Shown here in pieces: positions 1 to 9,678 of a stretch of 64,000 nucleotides of DNA (the first letter of the stretch is position 1; each line of letters starts with the position of its first letter). The notes under the pieces are model-generated. The model ran no database searches, was not told the DNA's origin, and worked only from the letters and a program-made list of their open reading frames with translations. The position numbers and the translations under genes were made by a program. Origin of the DNA: Neotabrizicola shimadae (GTDB taxonomy: Bacteria; Pseudomonadota; Alphaproteobacteria; Rhodobacterales; Rhodobacteraceae); NCBI RefSeq assembly GCF_019623905.1, contig NZ_CP069370.1, positions 682,001-746,000 on the forward strand. The letters are read 5' to 3'.

Positions 1-886
1 CCAGACCGTCGACCTCGAAGGTCTCGATCGGTTCGCGCACCGAGCGCGTGGGCGCGATCAGGCCGGTGGCGCCGGCGGAAACCCCCTGGCCCAGACCCTG
101 GCCGACATAGCCATAGGGCGAGGCGGGCAGCAGCAGGCCATACTGATAGAACAGCCGGCGGTTCATGGCGTTGCCGGCATAGACGTTTTCCGAAACGGTG
201 AAGTCCATGAAATCGCCGGGCGCGATGATCTGCACCTTGCCCGAGGCGATGTCTTCTTCCTTCAGGTCCAGGCCGCGCACGCCGCCGAAATGGTCGCCGT
301 GGGTGTGGGAATAGATCACCGCCACGATCGGCAGATCGCCGCCGACCTTTTCGCGGAAGAGCTTGGTCGCCGCGCGCACCGGTTCGGCCGAGACCAGCGG
401 GTCGAAGACGATCCAGCCGGTCTTGCCGCGGATGAAGGTGATGTCCGAGAGGTCGACGCCGCGCACCTGGTAGATGCCGGGGACGACCTCGTAGAGACCG
501 TAGTTGTTGTTCAGCCGCGAGATACGGACCAGCGACGGGTGGATCGAATCGAAGTCGCGGTCTTCGTTGAGGAACTGGAAGCGTTCCATGTCCCAGGCGA
601 CATGGCCGGAATCGGCCATGATCTTCAGGTCTGGCATGGGGGCGATGAAGCCCTTCTTCAGTTCGTCGAAATCGCGGGTGTCGGCGAAGGGCAGGGTGGC
701 CTTGGCCTCTTGCAGCACCTTCAGGGTGAACTCGGACGGCGCCTTGCCCTTGGGATGGAAGTGGCCCGGATGGGGCGCGGTTTCCTGCGCGCGGGCCTGA
801 CTTTCGTCGAAGATCACCTGGCTGCCGATGGCGAAGGCCGCGCCGGTGACGGGCAGGGCGCCGAGGAATTGGCGGCGGGTGGTCAT
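1..886 (-). CDS. Alkyl/aryl-sulfatase, metallo-beta-lactamase fold (5' part, runs off the window)
   Basis: Only the N-terminal ~295 residues are present; SdsA/BDS1-type alkylsulfatases are usually about 650 residues, so more than half lies beyond position 1. The protein begins MTTRRQFLG, a twin-arginine signal with an Ala-rich core, so folded export to the periplasm is expected. The metallo-beta-lactamase zinc motif HTHGDHFGG is visible near residues 193-201. The family hydrolyses alkyl sulfate esters such as dodecyl sulfate, giving an alcohol and sulfate. The start ATG is preceded by AAGGAG at a normal distance (891-899), which fixes it. The substrate is inferred from family only. Confidence 0.85.
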   Translation of the reverse strand, partial: MTTRRQFLGALPVTGAAFAIGSQVIFDESQARAQETAPHPGHFHPKGKAPSEFTLKVLQEAKATLPFADTRDFDELKKGFIAPMPDLKIMADSGHVAWDMERFQFLNEDRDFDSIHPSLVRISRLNNNYGLYEVVPGIYQVRGVDLSDITFIRGKTGWIVFDPLVSAEPVRAATKLFREKVGGDLPIVAVIYSHTHGDHFGGVRGLDLKEEDIASGKVQIIAPGDFMDFTVSENVYAGNAMNRRLFYQYGLLLPASPYGYVGQGLGQGVSAGATGLIAPTRSVREPIETFEVDGL

Positions 887-1020
887 GGTAAGGCTCCTTC
901 GTCGGAAACTGACAGATTCGGGCCTCGACACGCTCGGGCGTGGAAGCGGTGCGAGGATGATACCGGATCAGGGCCAAAGTCTGCCACGGATGTCGCAGTC
1001 GGCCGGTGAACTCCTGGTGA

Positions 1021-1686
1021 TCAGCGGCGATCCGCCTCGGCCTGGAGGGCGGTGGCATCGACGATGCGGAGCCCTGCATATTCAAGCTGGACGACGCCAT
1101 TGGCGATCAGGTCGCCAAAGGCCCGGCGGAAGGCGGCGCGGCTCATGCCCGCAAGGCGGCCCAGGTCTTCCTGCGTGGCGCGGACATTGCCATCGGTATC
1201 GGCGATGCGCAGGAGAAGCCGGGCGAAGCGGGCGCGGGGCGGCAGGGCCAGCGCCTCGGCCAGCACCTGGATGGCCAGCGTGCCGTTGCGGTGGGCGAGC
1301 GCGGCGAAGGCGGGCCAGTGGTGGGGCCTCTCGGCCAGAAGCCGGCGCAGGGTGGCGGCGGGCAGGGCCACGACCTGCGCGGGGGTGGCGGCGGTGAGGG
1401 TCAGGCTGCGCGTGGTGCCGGCCAGCAGGGCGGAATCGCCGATCCACAAGCCGGGGGGCGCGCGGTGGATCACCACTTCCTCGTCTTCGGAGATGGGGAT
1501 GGCGATGTCGAGGAAGCCCTCTTCCAGGCCGAAGAGGCCGTTCGGCTCGTCGCCCACGGCATAGAGGCTTTCGCCGCGGGCGAGGGTCTTCCAGCGGGCG
1601 GCGGCGAGGATGGACTGGCGCAGGTCTTCGTCCTGTTCGGCCAGCCAGCCGCGCGTGGCGAGGACGACGGGGGCGGGCCGGATCAT
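1021..1686 (-). CDS. Crp/Fnr-family transcriptional regulator
   Basis: 221-residue protein with an N-terminal cyclic-nucleotide-binding-like beta-barrel (about residues 20-130) and a C-terminal Crp-type helix-turn-helix (about 165-205, with ATQEDLGRLAGMSRAAFRRAF). No Fnr-type cysteine cluster is seen, so oxygen sensing through 4Fe-4S is unlikely. The ATG overlaps the murJ stop codon by four bases (ATGA), so it is probably translationally coupled to murJ as the last gene of a glnD-murJ-regulator run. Ligand and targets are unknown. The last ~135 bases before the alkylsulfatase start hold no gene. Confidence 0.85.
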   Translation of the reverse strand: MIRPAPVVLATRGWLAEQDEDLRQSILAAARWKTLARGESLYAVGDEPNGLFGLEEGFLDIAIPISEDEEVVIHRAPPGLWIGDSALLAGTTRSLTLTAATPAQVVALPAATLRRLLAERPHHWPAFAALAHRNGTLAIQVLAEALALPPRARFARLLLRIADTDGNVRATQEDLGRLAGMSRAAFRRAFGDLIANGVVQLEYAGLRIVDATALQAEADRR

Positions 1687-3230
1687 GGGCGGCGGCGGGT
1701 GAGGGCGGCGCGCCATTCCGACAGGCGGAAGGCGCCGGTCAGGGTGCCGAAGGCGAAATAGGCGAGGCTGCCAAGGGTGACGAGGATCAGGAGCGCGAGG
1801 TAGCGCCAGCCGGGCGTGCCGATCATCGGGCCAAGGAGGATGGCGCTGCCCCAGAGCACGGCGCCCATGAGGAGCGCGGCGAGGACGATGCGGGGGGCGC
1901 GCGCGCGGAAGCGGTCGTCGAAGCGCGCCTCGGCCCCCATGCGGCGCGAGCCCCACCAGAGCTGGGCGACCATGACCCAGCCCGAGACGGTGGTGGCCAG
2001 CGCCGCGGCCATGAAGCCCATCACGGGGAGGAAGCCCACGGCGAAGGCGGCGTTCACCACCATCGAGATCACGGCATAGCGGAAGGGCGAGCGCGTGTCC
2101 TCGCGGGCGTAGAACAGGGGTTGCAGGACCTTGTGCAGCACGAAGGCGGGCAGGCCGATGCCATAGGCGGCCAGCGCCAGCGCCGTGGCGGCGGTGTCGT
2201 CGGGGCCGAAGGCGCCGCGCTGGAACAGCACTTCGCAGAGCGGCAGCGCGATGACGACGAGGGCGACGGCGGCGGGGAAAGTCAGCGCAAGGGCGAATTC
2301 GGCCCCGCGGTTGAAGGAGGCGCGGCCGCCTTCGGCATCGCCCGCGCGCAGGCGGCGCGAGAGGTCGGGCAGGAGCACGGTGCCGATGGCAATGCCCACG
2401 ACGCCGAGGGGCAGCTGGTAGAGCCGGTCGGCGTAGGAGAGCCAGGCGACGGCGCCTTCGGTGAAGGAGGCGACCTGGCGGCCGACGAGCAGGTTGACCT
2501 GCACCACGCCGCCCGACAGGACGGCGGGGCCGGCGATGATGAGCAGGCGCTTGAGTTCCGGTGTCCAGCGGGGCAGGCGCAGGCGGGGGGAGAAGCCCGC
2601 CCGGGCCGCAGAGACCCAGGTGAAGGCCAGCTGTGCGATGCCGGTGAGCGGCACGGTCCAGGCGAGCGTGAGGCCCATGTCCCAGCCGAGCCGGTCGCCC
2701 AGCAGCATGGCGGCGATGAACATCAGGTTCATTAGCACGGGCACGAAGCTGGCCTCGGTAAACCGGCCCCAGGCGTTCAGCACGCCGGAGAGGAGCGCGA
2801 CCAGCGAGATGAAGAGCAGGTAGGAAAACCCGATGCGACCGTAGAGCACGGCGAGGTCGAAGCGTTCGTCGCCCACGAAGCCCGAGGCCATGGCCCAGAC
2901 CAGCCAGGGCATGGCCAGCGTGCCGATCAGCGTGACGACAACCAGCACGCCGCCCAGGCCGTTGAAGGCATCGTTGGCGAAGGCATTGGCATCCTCGCCC
3001 GCCTCGAGCTTCTTCGAGTAGAGCGGCACGAAGGCGAAGTTGAAGGCGCCTTCCGCGAAGAAGCGGCGGAACATGTTGGGCAGCGAGAAGGCCACCAGGA
3101 AGGCCTCGGCCACCGGGCCCGCGCCCAGGTAGGCCGCCATCATCACGTCGCGCACGAAGCCCGCGCCGCGCGACATCAGCGTCCAGCCGCCGACCGTCAG
3201 GAAGCCGCGGACAAGGCGGATGGGTTGCAT
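1683..3230 (-). CDS. murJ: Lipid II flippase MurJ (MviN)
   Basis: 515 residues, the usual family length, almost entirely hydrophobic with about 14 predicted membrane segments. The N-terminus (LVRGFLTVGGWTLMSRGAGF, then VRDVMMAAYLGAG) is the typical MurJ opening with the conserved arginine of helix 1. MurJ moves lipid-linked peptidoglycan precursors across the inner membrane and is normally essential. Its ATG overlaps the glnD TGA by one base (TGATG), and its own stop overlaps the next ATG, so glnD, murJ and the Crp-like gene read as one transcript. The glnD-murJ pairing is common in alphaproteobacteria. Confidence 0.96.
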   Translation of the reverse strand: MQPIRLVRGFLTVGGWTLMSRGAGFVRDVMMAAYLGAGPVAEAFLVAFSLPNMFRRFFAEGAFNFAFVPLYSKKLEAGEDANAFANDAFNGLGGVLVVVTLIGTLAMPWLVWAMASGFVGDERFDLAVLYGRIGFSYLLFISLVALLSGVLNAWGRFTEASFVPVLMNLMFIAAMLLGDRLGWDMGLTLAWTVPLTGIAQLAFTWVSAARAGFSPRLRLPRWTPELKRLLIIAGPAVLSGGVVQVNLLVGRQVASFTEGAVAWLSYADRLYQLPLGVVGIAIGTVLLPDLSRRLRAGDAEGGRASFNRGAEFALALTFPAAVALVVIALPLCEVLFQRGAFGPDDTAATALALAAYGIGLPAFVLHKVLQPLFYAREDTRSPFRYAVISMVVNAAFAVGFLPVMGFMAAALATTVSGWVMVAQLWWGSRRMGAEARFDDRFRARAPRIVLAALLMGAVLWGSAILLGPMIGTPGWRYLALLILVTLGSLAYFAFGTLTGAFRLSEWRAALTRRRP

Positions 3231-6025
3231 CAGCCCTGCGCCCGTTCCGCACCTTCGGCGATGGCCTGGCGCAGCTTCTTCTCCAGCGCGTCGCGCTTGG
3301 TCTTGGAATGGAGTTTCAGGCCGAACATGTCCTTGACATAGAAGCTGTCCACCACCTGCGCGCCATAGGTCGCGATCACGGCAGAGGCGATGTAGATGTT
3401 GTTGTTGGCCAGCGTGCGGGTCAAGTCATACAGAAGGCCCGGCCTGTCGCGGGTATCGACCTCGATGATCGTGTAGATCTCGGACCCTTCGTTGTCGAAG
3501 GTGACATGGGTGGGGAAGCGGAATTCCCGCTCGCGCTTCTTCACCTTGTCGCGGTCCTTCAGCGCCTCGCGCGCCACGACCTCGCCCTTCAGGGTGCGTT
3601 CGATGATCTTCTGCAAGCGCGGCAGGCGCGAGACCTCGTAGGGCTTGCCCTCGCCGTCCTGCACCCAGAACACGGCGGTGGCGTAGCCGTCCTTCGAGGT
3701 ATAGGTGCGCGCGTCCACCACATTGGCCCCCACCAGCGCCAGCGAGCCGGCCAGGCGCGAGAAGATGCCGGGGTGGTCCACCAGGGCGAAGCAGGCGCGG
3801 GTGGCGTCGCGGTCGGGATCGGGGTGCAGGTCGATGCGGATCACGTCATCGGGCAGGTCCACCAGCAGCCGGGCGAAGACCTCGTGCGTGACGGTGGGCA
3901 GACCCTGCCAGTAGGGGGCGTAGTGGCGGGCGAGTTCGGCCTCTATGGCGGGTGCGGTCCAGCCGGTCAGACGGGCGCGCAGCGCCTCGCGCGCCTCGTC
4001 TTCGCGGTTCTCGCGGTTCAGGACTTCAAGCCCGCCTTCCAGCGCCTTCGCCGTCTCGCCGTAAAGCGAGCGCAGGAGCATGGCCTTCCAGTTGTTCCAG
4101 GTGCCGGGGCCGACGCCGCGGATGTCGCAGACGGTCAGCACCGTCAGCAGGTCCAGCCGCTTTTTCGATTTCACCGCCTTGGCGAAATCGCGCACCGTGC
4201 GGGGATCGCCGATATCGCGCTTTTGCGCGGTGTCGGACATCAGGAGGTGATAGCGCACCAGCCATTCCACCGTCTCGCATTCCTCGGGGTCCAGCCCGAG
4301 GCGTGGCGCAACGCGCCGGGAAATCTGTGCGCCGATGATCGAATGGTCCTCGGGCCGGCCCTTGCCGATGTCGTGCAGCAGAAGCGCCACATACAGAACC
4401 CGGCGGTTCACCCCGGCCTGAAGGATCGAGGAGGAGAGCGGCAGATCCTCGACCAGTTCGCCCCTTTCGATCTGGGCCAGGACCGAGATGCACTGGATGA
4501 TGTGCTCGTCCACCGTGTAGTGGTGGTAGACGTTGAACTGCATCATGGCGACGATGCGTTCGAATTCCGGGATATAGGCCCCCAGAACCCCCAACTCGTT
4601 CATGCGGCGCAGCGCGCGTTCGGGGTTGCCATGATCCAGCATCAGCCGCAGGAAGATGCGCGCGGCCTCGGGGTTGTCGCGCACGTCATCGTCGATCAGG
4701 TCCAGATTGGCCGCGATCACGCGCATGATGTTGGGGTGAAGCAGATAGCCTGACCGCAAAGCCTCTTCAAAGACGCGCAGGATGTTCAGCGGGTCCTGCA
4801 GGAAGGCCGCATGGTCGGGCACATCGAGCCGGCCCTGGACGATCTGGTAGCCTGCGACCGTCTTGCGGCGGTGGCGGAAGAAGCCGGACAGCGAGGCGTC
4901 GGACTTGACGTGCCGCGCCTCCAGCTCGGTCAGGAAGATGCGGGTCAGTTCGCCCACGCGGGTGGCGTGGCGGAAGTAGTCCTGCATGAAGAGTTCTACG
5001 CCGCGCCGCCCTTCGGCATCGGCATAGCCCATGCGGCGCGCGACCTCGACCTGCGCATCGAAGGTGAGCGTGTCCGAGGCGCGGCCGGCGATGTAATGCA
5101 TGTGGCAGCGCACGGCCCAGAGGAAATCTTCGGCGGCGGCGAAGGTGGCATATTCCTCGGCAGTGAACAGCCCGACGGAGACAAGGCCCTGCGGGCTGGC
5201 CACGCGATTGAGATATTTGCCGATCCAGTACAGCGTCTGCAGGTCGCGCAGGCCGCCCTTGCCCTCTTTCACGTTGGGCTCCAGCACATAGCGCTGGCCA
5301 CCCTGCCGTTTGTGCCGTTCGGCCCGTTCGGCGAGCTTTGCCTCCAGAAACTCCGGTCCCGTCGTGCGGAACAGGTCTTGCCAGAGCCGTTCGCCCAGTT
5401 CGGTCGCCAGCGGTTCGTGCCCGGCGATGTAGCGGTGTTCCAGAAGCGCGGTTCGGATGGTGATGTCGGATTTGCCCAGGCGGACGCAGTCGCGCACGGT
5501 GCGGCTGGAATGGCCGACCTTCAGCTTCAGATCCCACAGGATGTACAGCATGGATTCGATCACGCTTTCGGCCCAGGGCGTGATTTTCCACGGTGTCAGG
5601 AACAGAAGGTCCACATCCGAGAAGGGCGCCATCTCGGCCCGGCCATAGCCGCCGACCGCCAGCACGGTCAGGCGTTCGGCCTGGGTCGGATTGGGAACGG
5701 AATGGATCAGGCGGGTCGCAACGGCGAAGGCGGTGATGACCAGCGCATCGGTCAGCGCGGCTTGGGCGCGGACCTGGACGCCGGCGGTGCGGGGATGCGT
5801 GGCAAAGGCCGCTTCCAGCGCGGCATTGGCCTCGGCCTTGGCGGCGGCAAGGTGGCGCACGGTGATGGCGCGCGGCGTGGCGCCGGCGGGCGCGGTGGCG
5901 ATTTCGCCGGCGATGGCGGCGAAAAGCGCCGCGGTGTCGATGGTGCGGGGCAGGCCGATTTCGCCGGCCTCAGCGCCGGAGCCGGCCGGAACCGCGGCCG
6001 GAGAGGACGGAACGGCGGAGCCCAT
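3230..6025 (-). CDS. glnD: [Protein-PII] uridylyltransferase / uridylyl-removing enzyme
   Basis: 931 residues, full length. Domains in order: nucleotidyltransferase with GGYGRAEMAPFSDVDLLFL near residues 125-143 (the two Asp bind metal); a helical linker; an HD domain with HDIGKGRPEDHS near 551-562, which removes UMP; and two C-terminal ACT domains (about 730-800 and 840-915) that sense glutamine. It modifies PII proteins and so sets nitrogen status. The first ~45 residues are Ala/Pro/Gly-rich and poorly conserved, so a slightly later start is possible. It is separated by only 8 bp from the upstream lipoprotein gene on the same strand. Confidence 0.96.
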   Translation of the reverse strand: MGSAVPSSPAAVPAGSGAEAGEIGLPRTIDTAALFAAIAGEIATAPAGATPRAITVRHLAAAKAEANAALEAAFATHPRTAGVQVRAQAALTDALVITAFAVATRLIHSVPNPTQAERLTVLAVGGYGRAEMAPFSDVDLLFLTPWKITPWAESVIESMLYILWDLKLKVGHSSRTVRDCVRLGKSDITIRTALLEHRYIAGHEPLATELGERLWQDLFRTTGPEFLEAKLAERAERHKRQGGQRYVLEPNVKEGKGGLRDLQTLYWIGKYLNRVASPQGLVSVGLFTAEEYATFAAAEDFLWAVRCHMHYIAGRASDTLTFDAQVEVARRMGYADAEGRRGVELFMQDYFRHATRVGELTRIFLTELEARHVKSDASLSGFFRHRRKTVAGYQIVQGRLDVPDHAAFLQDPLNILRVFEEALRSGYLLHPNIMRVIAANLDLIDDDVRDNPEAARIFLRLMLDHGNPERALRRMNELGVLGAYIPEFERIVAMMQFNVYHHYTVDEHIIQCISVLAQIERGELVEDLPLSSSILQAGVNRRVLYVALLLHDIGKGRPEDHSIIGAQISRRVAPRLGLDPEECETVEWLVRYHLLMSDTAQKRDIGDPRTVRDFAKAVKSKKRLDLLTVLTVCDIRGVGPGTWNNWKAMLLRSLYGETAKALEGGLEVLNRENREDEAREALRARLTGWTAPAIEAELARHYAPYWQGLPTVTHEVFARLLVDLPDDVIRIDLHPDPDRDATRACFALVDHPGIFSRLAGSLALVGANVVDARTYTSKDGYATAVFWVQDGEGKPYEVSRLPRLQKIIERTLKGEVVAREALKDRDKVKKREREFRFPTHVTFDNEGSEIYTIIEVDTRDRPGLLYDLTRTLANNNIYIASAVIATYGAQVVDSFYVKDMFGLKLHSKTKRDALEKKLRQAIAEGAERAQG

Positions 6026-6033
6026 GGCGGCGA

Positions 6034-7197
6034 TCAGAACCCGAAGCCGCCGAAGCTGCGGGGCGCCGCATCCACGACCACGACCTGGCGGTTCTGGATT
6101 TGCGCCACGGCCAGGCCGCGCTGGTTGGTGCCATCGGGCAGGAAGCGGAAGATGCCGGTAACGCCGGCAAAGCCCGACCCCTGGGTCAGCGCCGAAGCCG
6201 AGAAGCCCTTGCCGCGCTTGGCCAGCGCGCCGATGGCGGCCACGCCGTCATAGCCGAGGCTCGCGATCGGATGGGCCGCCGTGCCATAGGCCGCCTGGTA
6301 GCGCTGCTGGAACTGGCCATACAGCGCGGGGTCGGGCAGCGCGAAATAGCCGCCCTGCACGCCGGGCAGCGCCACCGCCTCGGCCGGGATGTCCCAGCGG
6401 GTAAGGCCAAGGAAGCGCACCTGGTCGGCCGCCAGCCCGTTTTCGCGCAGAAGCTGGGTCAGAAGTGGCAGCGCGCCCGCGGTTTCGGCGGTCAGGAAGA
6501 TCGCGTTCGCGGCCGAGGATTGCGCGGTGGCAGCGATGGTCGGGGCGGCCTGCACGATGCCGTTTTGCGAGAATTCATACGAGGCCGACCCCGCGACCGT
6601 GCCACCGGCCTGCGGGATGGCCGCCGTGATCGCGGCCTTGCCGGCCTCGCCCGCGGCATTCTGGTCGGACACGACCATGATGCGCGGCATCCCGTTGCGC
6701 ACGGCATAGCCGGCCAGCCGCTGCGCGGTGTTGAGGAAGGTGTTGCCCAGCACGAAGACATTGCCGCCGGCGACGGCGGGGTTGTTCGAAAAGGACAAGA
6801 CGTTCACGCCGCTGGCCGCGGCCACGGCGCCCACGGCATTGGCCTCCTGCGCATAGACCGGGCCAAGGATGACGACCGCGCCCTCGGCTATGGCCTGGGT
6901 GGCCATGGCCTGCGCCTCGGCCGGGCTGCCCTTGGTGTTGTAGACGCGCAGGTCGATCTTCACGCCGCCCAGATCGGCCGCGGCCAGGCGGGCGGCGTTC
7001 TGCAGGCTTTGTGCCAGCACGTCGTCCGAGCTTTGCCCCGACCCGCCGGGAACGAGGAGCGCGACCGGCACGGCCTCGCCCTGGCTGACGGTGGGACCAC
7101 CGCCGCCGGTGGGCTGGCAGGCCGCCAGCGCAAGGGCGGCAAGCGCCAGGGCAGCGCGTCCGATCGACTTGCGGGCACGGGCCAGAACCGACAACAT
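6034..7197 (-). CDS. LppC/LpoA-type periplasmic-binding lipoprotein (penicillin-binding protein activator family)
   Basis: 387 residues starting at MLSVLARARK. A lipoprotein signal peptide ends in the lipobox LALAAC near residue 30, followed by a Gly-rich linker. The remainder is a type-I periplasmic-binding fold (VALLVPGGSG, then AADLGGVKIDLRVYNTKG). Longer upstream readings add only low-complexity residues with no signal peptide and were rejected. Family members in Gammaproteobacteria (LpoA) stimulate PBP1A; alphaproteobacterial relatives sit beside rsmI, as here, but their role is less well established. Divergent from rsmI, with an 88-bp shared upstream region. Confidence 0.85.
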   Translation of the reverse strand: MLSVLARARKSIGRAALALAALALAACQPTGGGGPTVSQGEAVPVALLVPGGSGQSSDDVLAQSLQNAARLAAADLGGVKIDLRVYNTKGSPAEAQAMATQAIAEGAVVILGPVYAQEANAVGAVAAASGVNVLSFSNNPAVAGGNVFVLGNTFLNTAQRLAGYAVRNGMPRIMVVSDQNAAGEAGKAAITAAIPQAGGTVAGSASYEFSQNGIVQAAPTIAATAQSSAANAIFLTAETAGALPLLTQLLRENGLAADQVRFLGLTRWDIPAEAVALPGVQGGYFALPDPALYGQFQQRYQAAYGTAAHPIASLGYDGVAAIGALAKRGKGFSASALTQGSGFAGVTGIFRFLPDGTNQRGLAVAQIQNRQVVVVDAAPRSFGGFGF

Positions 7198-7285
7198 GGG
7201 ATGTTCCTCGAAGCAGGGGCAAAAGGCAGGCAATGGCGCGGAGCCTATGCGGTTCCGCTGCGGAAGTAAATTGCGGGAGGCGGGC

Positions 7286-8176
7286 GTGACAGCCGGACCG
7301 GAGGCGGAAGAGGGGCGCTTTGCCGGGGCCGGGGTGGCGCCGGGGCTGCATTTCGTGGCGACGCCCATAGGTGCCGCGCGCGACATCACGCTGCGCGCGC
7401 TGGATATTCTGGCCGGGGCCGATGTGCTGGCGGCCGAGGACACGCGCACGCTGCGCCGGCTGATGGAGATCCACGGGGTGCGGCTGGGCGACCGGCCGCT
7501 GGTCGCCTATCACGACCACAATGGCGAACAGGCCCGCCCCCGGCTGATCCGCGCGCTTCAGGAGGGCAAGTCGGTGGCCTATGCCTCGGAGGCGGGCACG
7601 CCCCTCGTGGCCGACCCCGGCTTCCAGCTGGGCCGTGCGGCGATAGAGGCGGGCCTGCCCGTCCATGCCGCGCCGGGGGCTTCGGCGGTGCTCTGCGCGC
7701 TGACCGTCTCGGGCCTGCCGACCGACCGGTTCTTCTTCGCGGGCTTCCCGCCCCCGGCCGAGGGCGCGCGGCTGCGCTTCCTGCAGGAGGTGGGCGCGGT
7801 GCCCGCGACGCTCGTGCTCTACGAATCGCCGCGCCGGGTCGGCCGGCTGCTGGCCGAGATGGCGGTGCTTTACGGACCGGCCCGCCCCGCGGTGCTGTGC
7901 CGCGAACTGACCAAGCGCTTCGAAGAGGTGGTGCGCGGCCCCCTGGGCGCGTTGGCCGATGCCTTTGCAGAGCGCGAGGTGAAGGGCGAGGTCGTGGTCC
8001 TGCTTGGCAAGCCCGAGGCCGCGGAAGCCAGCGCCGAAGAGGCCGAGACGGCGCTGCGGCAGGCGCTGGAGCGGCTTTCGGTGAAGGATGCGGCGGCGGA
8101 AGTGGCGGCGAAAACCGGACTGAATAAACGAATGCTTTATCAAATGGCCTTACGACTCGGAGAAGGCGAGGCGTGA
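7286..8176 (+). CDS. rsmI: 16S rRNA (cytidine-1402-2'-O)-methyltransferase RsmI
   Basis: 296 residues from a GTG start preceded by GGAGG (7275-7279). The tetrapyrrole-methylase-type SAM fold is clear: LHFVATPIGAARDITLRALD, AEDTRTLRRL, then SEAGTPLVADPG and the FFFAGFPP segment. RsmI methylates the ribose of C1402 in the decoding centre. A reading frame extends further upstream, but it overlaps the divergent lipoprotein gene and lacks family sequence, so the GTG is preferred. Followed after 7 bp by the YraN gene, a common pairing. Confidence 0.94.
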   Translation: MTAGPEAEEGRFAGAGVAPGLHFVATPIGAARDITLRALDILAGADVLAAEDTRTLRRLMEIHGVRLGDRPLVAYHDHNGEQARPRLIRALQEGKSVAYASEAGTPLVADPGFQLGRAAIEAGLPVHAAPGASAVLCALTVSGLPTDRFFFAGFPPPAEGARLRFLQEVGAVPATLVLYESPRRVGRLLAEMAVLYGPARPAVLCRELTKRFEEVVRGPLGALADAFAEREVKGEVVVLLGKPEAAEASAEEAETALRQALERLSVKDAAAEVAAKTGLNKRMLYQMALRLGEGEA

Positions 8177-8183
8177 GGGCGAC

Positions 8184-8540
8184 ATGGGCGGTGCGGTTTC
8201 CTATTGGGCAGGACTGGCAGCCGAAGAGGCGGTGGCGCGGCGCTACGCCGGCGAAGGGGCCAGCCTGGCCGCGCGGCGCTGGCGCGGCCGCTCGGGCGAG
8301 ATTGACCTTGTGGTCCGCGACCGCGACGGCAACACGGTGTTCATCGAAGTGAAGCAAAGCCATAGCCATGCCGAGGCCGCGCTGCATCTGGGCGAACGGC
8401 AGATGCGCCGCATCTGGTCGGCGGCCTCGGAGTTCCTGGCCGGCGAACCCCTTGGCCAGGCCACGCCCTCGCGCTTTGACGTGGCGCTGGTCGATGGCCA
8501 GGGCCGGATCGAGGTGATCGAGAACGCCTTCGCCGCCTGA
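8184..8540 (+). CDS. YraN family protein (UPF0102), nuclease-like fold
   Basis: 118 residues, normal family length. Has the restriction-endonuclease-like core: GLAAEEAVARRY at the N-terminus, RRWRGRSGEIDLVVRD, and FIEVKQS, giving the E...D...ExK arrangement typical of this fold. The family is commonly co-located with rsmI. No biochemical activity is firmly established; suggestions include a Holliday-junction-type nuclease or a DNA-processing accessory. The 7-bp spacing to rsmI supports co-transcription with it, and gshB follows after 72 bp. Confidence 0.9.
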   Translation: MGGAVSYWAGLAAEEAVARRYAGEGASLAARRWRGRSGEIDLVVRDRDGNTVFIEVKQSHSHAEAALHLGERQMRRIWSAASEFLAGEPLGQATPSRFDVALVDGQGRIEVIENAFAA

Positions 8541-8612
8541 CGGCGGATTGCGCCCGCCCTCCGCTTGCGCCATTCAGGAAGCCCCGGATGACGGCAACGG
8601 ATGGAGTTGGCC

Positions 8613-9557
8613 ATGGCGCTGAAGGTCGCCCTGCAGATGGACCCGATCGGGTCGGTGAACATCAACGGGGACAGCACGTTCCGCATCGGGCTAGAGGCTC
8701 AGGCGCGCGGGCATTCGCTGTTCTACTACACCCCCGACCGGCTGGCCTTTGTCGAGGGCCGCGTGATCGCGCGCGGCTGGCCGATCGAGCTGCGCCGCGA
8801 GCAGGGCAATCACGTCAGCTATGGGCCAGAGACCGAAGTGGACCTGGCCGAGTTCGACGTGGTCTGGCTGCGGCAGGATCCGCCCTTCGACATGGGGTAC
8901 ATCACCACCACGCATCTGCTGGAGATGATCCACCCCAGGACACTGGTGGTGAACGATCCCTTCTGGGTGCGCAACTCGCCCGAGAAGCTCCTGGTCCTCA
9001 GCTTTCCTGACCTGACGCCCCCCACCGCCATCGCCCGCGACCTGGCCACGATCCGCGCCTTCAAGGCGCGGCACGGCGACATCATCCTGAAGCCGCTCTA
9101 CGGCAATGGCGGGGCGGGGGTGTTCCGGCTGGATCCGAACGACCGCAACCTTGCCTCGCTGCACGAGCTCTTCACCTCGATGAGCCGCGAGCCGATGATC
9201 GTGCAGAAGTTCCTGCCCGATGTCGCCAAGGGCGACAAGCGCGTGATCCTGGTCGATGGCGAGCCGGTGGGGGCGATCAACCGCGTGCCCCAGGCGGGCG
9301 AGACGCGGTCGAACATGCATGTGGGCGGGCGGCCCGAAAAGATCGGCCTGACCGAGCGCGACCTGGAAATCTGCGCCCGCATCGGCCCGGTGCTGCGCGA
9401 AAAGGGCCAGGTCTTTGTCGGCATCGACGTGATCGGCACCTGGCTGACCGAGATCAACGTGACCTCGCCGACCGGCATCCAGGAACTGGAGCGGTTCGAC
9501 GGCACCAATGCCGCCGCGAAGATCTGGGAAGCGATCGAGGCGAAGCGGCGGGGCTGA
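8613..9557 (+). CDS. gshB: Glutathione synthetase
   Basis: 314 residues from [15 protein letters not shown]-grasp enzyme joining gamma-glutamylcysteine and glycine. Family markers: the N-terminal [11 protein letters not shown] segment, [16 protein letters not shown] (ATP-grasp loop), [27 protein letters not shown], and the C-terminal [12 protein letters not shown]. An ATG twelve bases earlier is possible, but the GGAG at 8603-8606 lies at the correct distance to serve 8613. Ends just before two palindromes that face the convergent comM-like gene. Confidence 0.95.
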   Translation: MALKVALQMDPIGSVNINGDSTFRIGLEAQARGHSLFYYTPDRLAFVEGRVIARGWPIELRREQGNHVSYGPETEVDLAEFDVVWLRQDPPFDMGYITTTHLLEMIHPRTLVVNDPFWVRNSPEKLLVLSFPDLTPPTAIARDLATIRAFKARHGDIILKPLYGNGGAGVFRLDPNDRNLASLHELFTSMSREPMIVQKFLPDVAKGDKRVILVDGEPVGAINRVPQAGETRSNMHVGGRPEKIGLTERDLEICARIGPVLREKGQVFVGIDVIGTWLTEINVTSPTGIQELERFDGTNAAAKIWEAIEAKRRG

Positions 9558-9567
9558 GGCCGAGCGC

Positions 9568-9588
9568 CGGAAACCGCTGCGGTTTCCG
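9568..9588. terminator. Perfect inverted repeat 3' of gshB, probable terminator hairpin
   Basis: Ten bases (CGGAAACCGC) are repeated exactly in inverse around a single central T. It starts 10 bp after the gshB stop codon, between convergent genes, where a bidirectional terminator is expected. There is no clear T-tract, so intrinsic termination is plausible but not proven. Confidence 0.5.
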
Positions 9589-9633
9589 ACCTTGAGTGAA
9601 GGGCGGTGTGAACCCGTTCCTTCAACATCATGC

Positions 9634-9649
9634 GGCCCGCGCGCGGGCC
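9634..9649. terminator. GC palindrome 3' of the comM-like gene
   Basis: GGCCCGC and GCGGGCC flank a 2-base centre, about 30 bp beyond the stop of the minus-strand comM-like gene. Probably part of the termination region shared with gshB. No T-tract follows on either strand. Confidence 0.35.
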
Positions 9650-9678
9650 ATGGCCGCGCCACATCCGCGGGTGCCGCG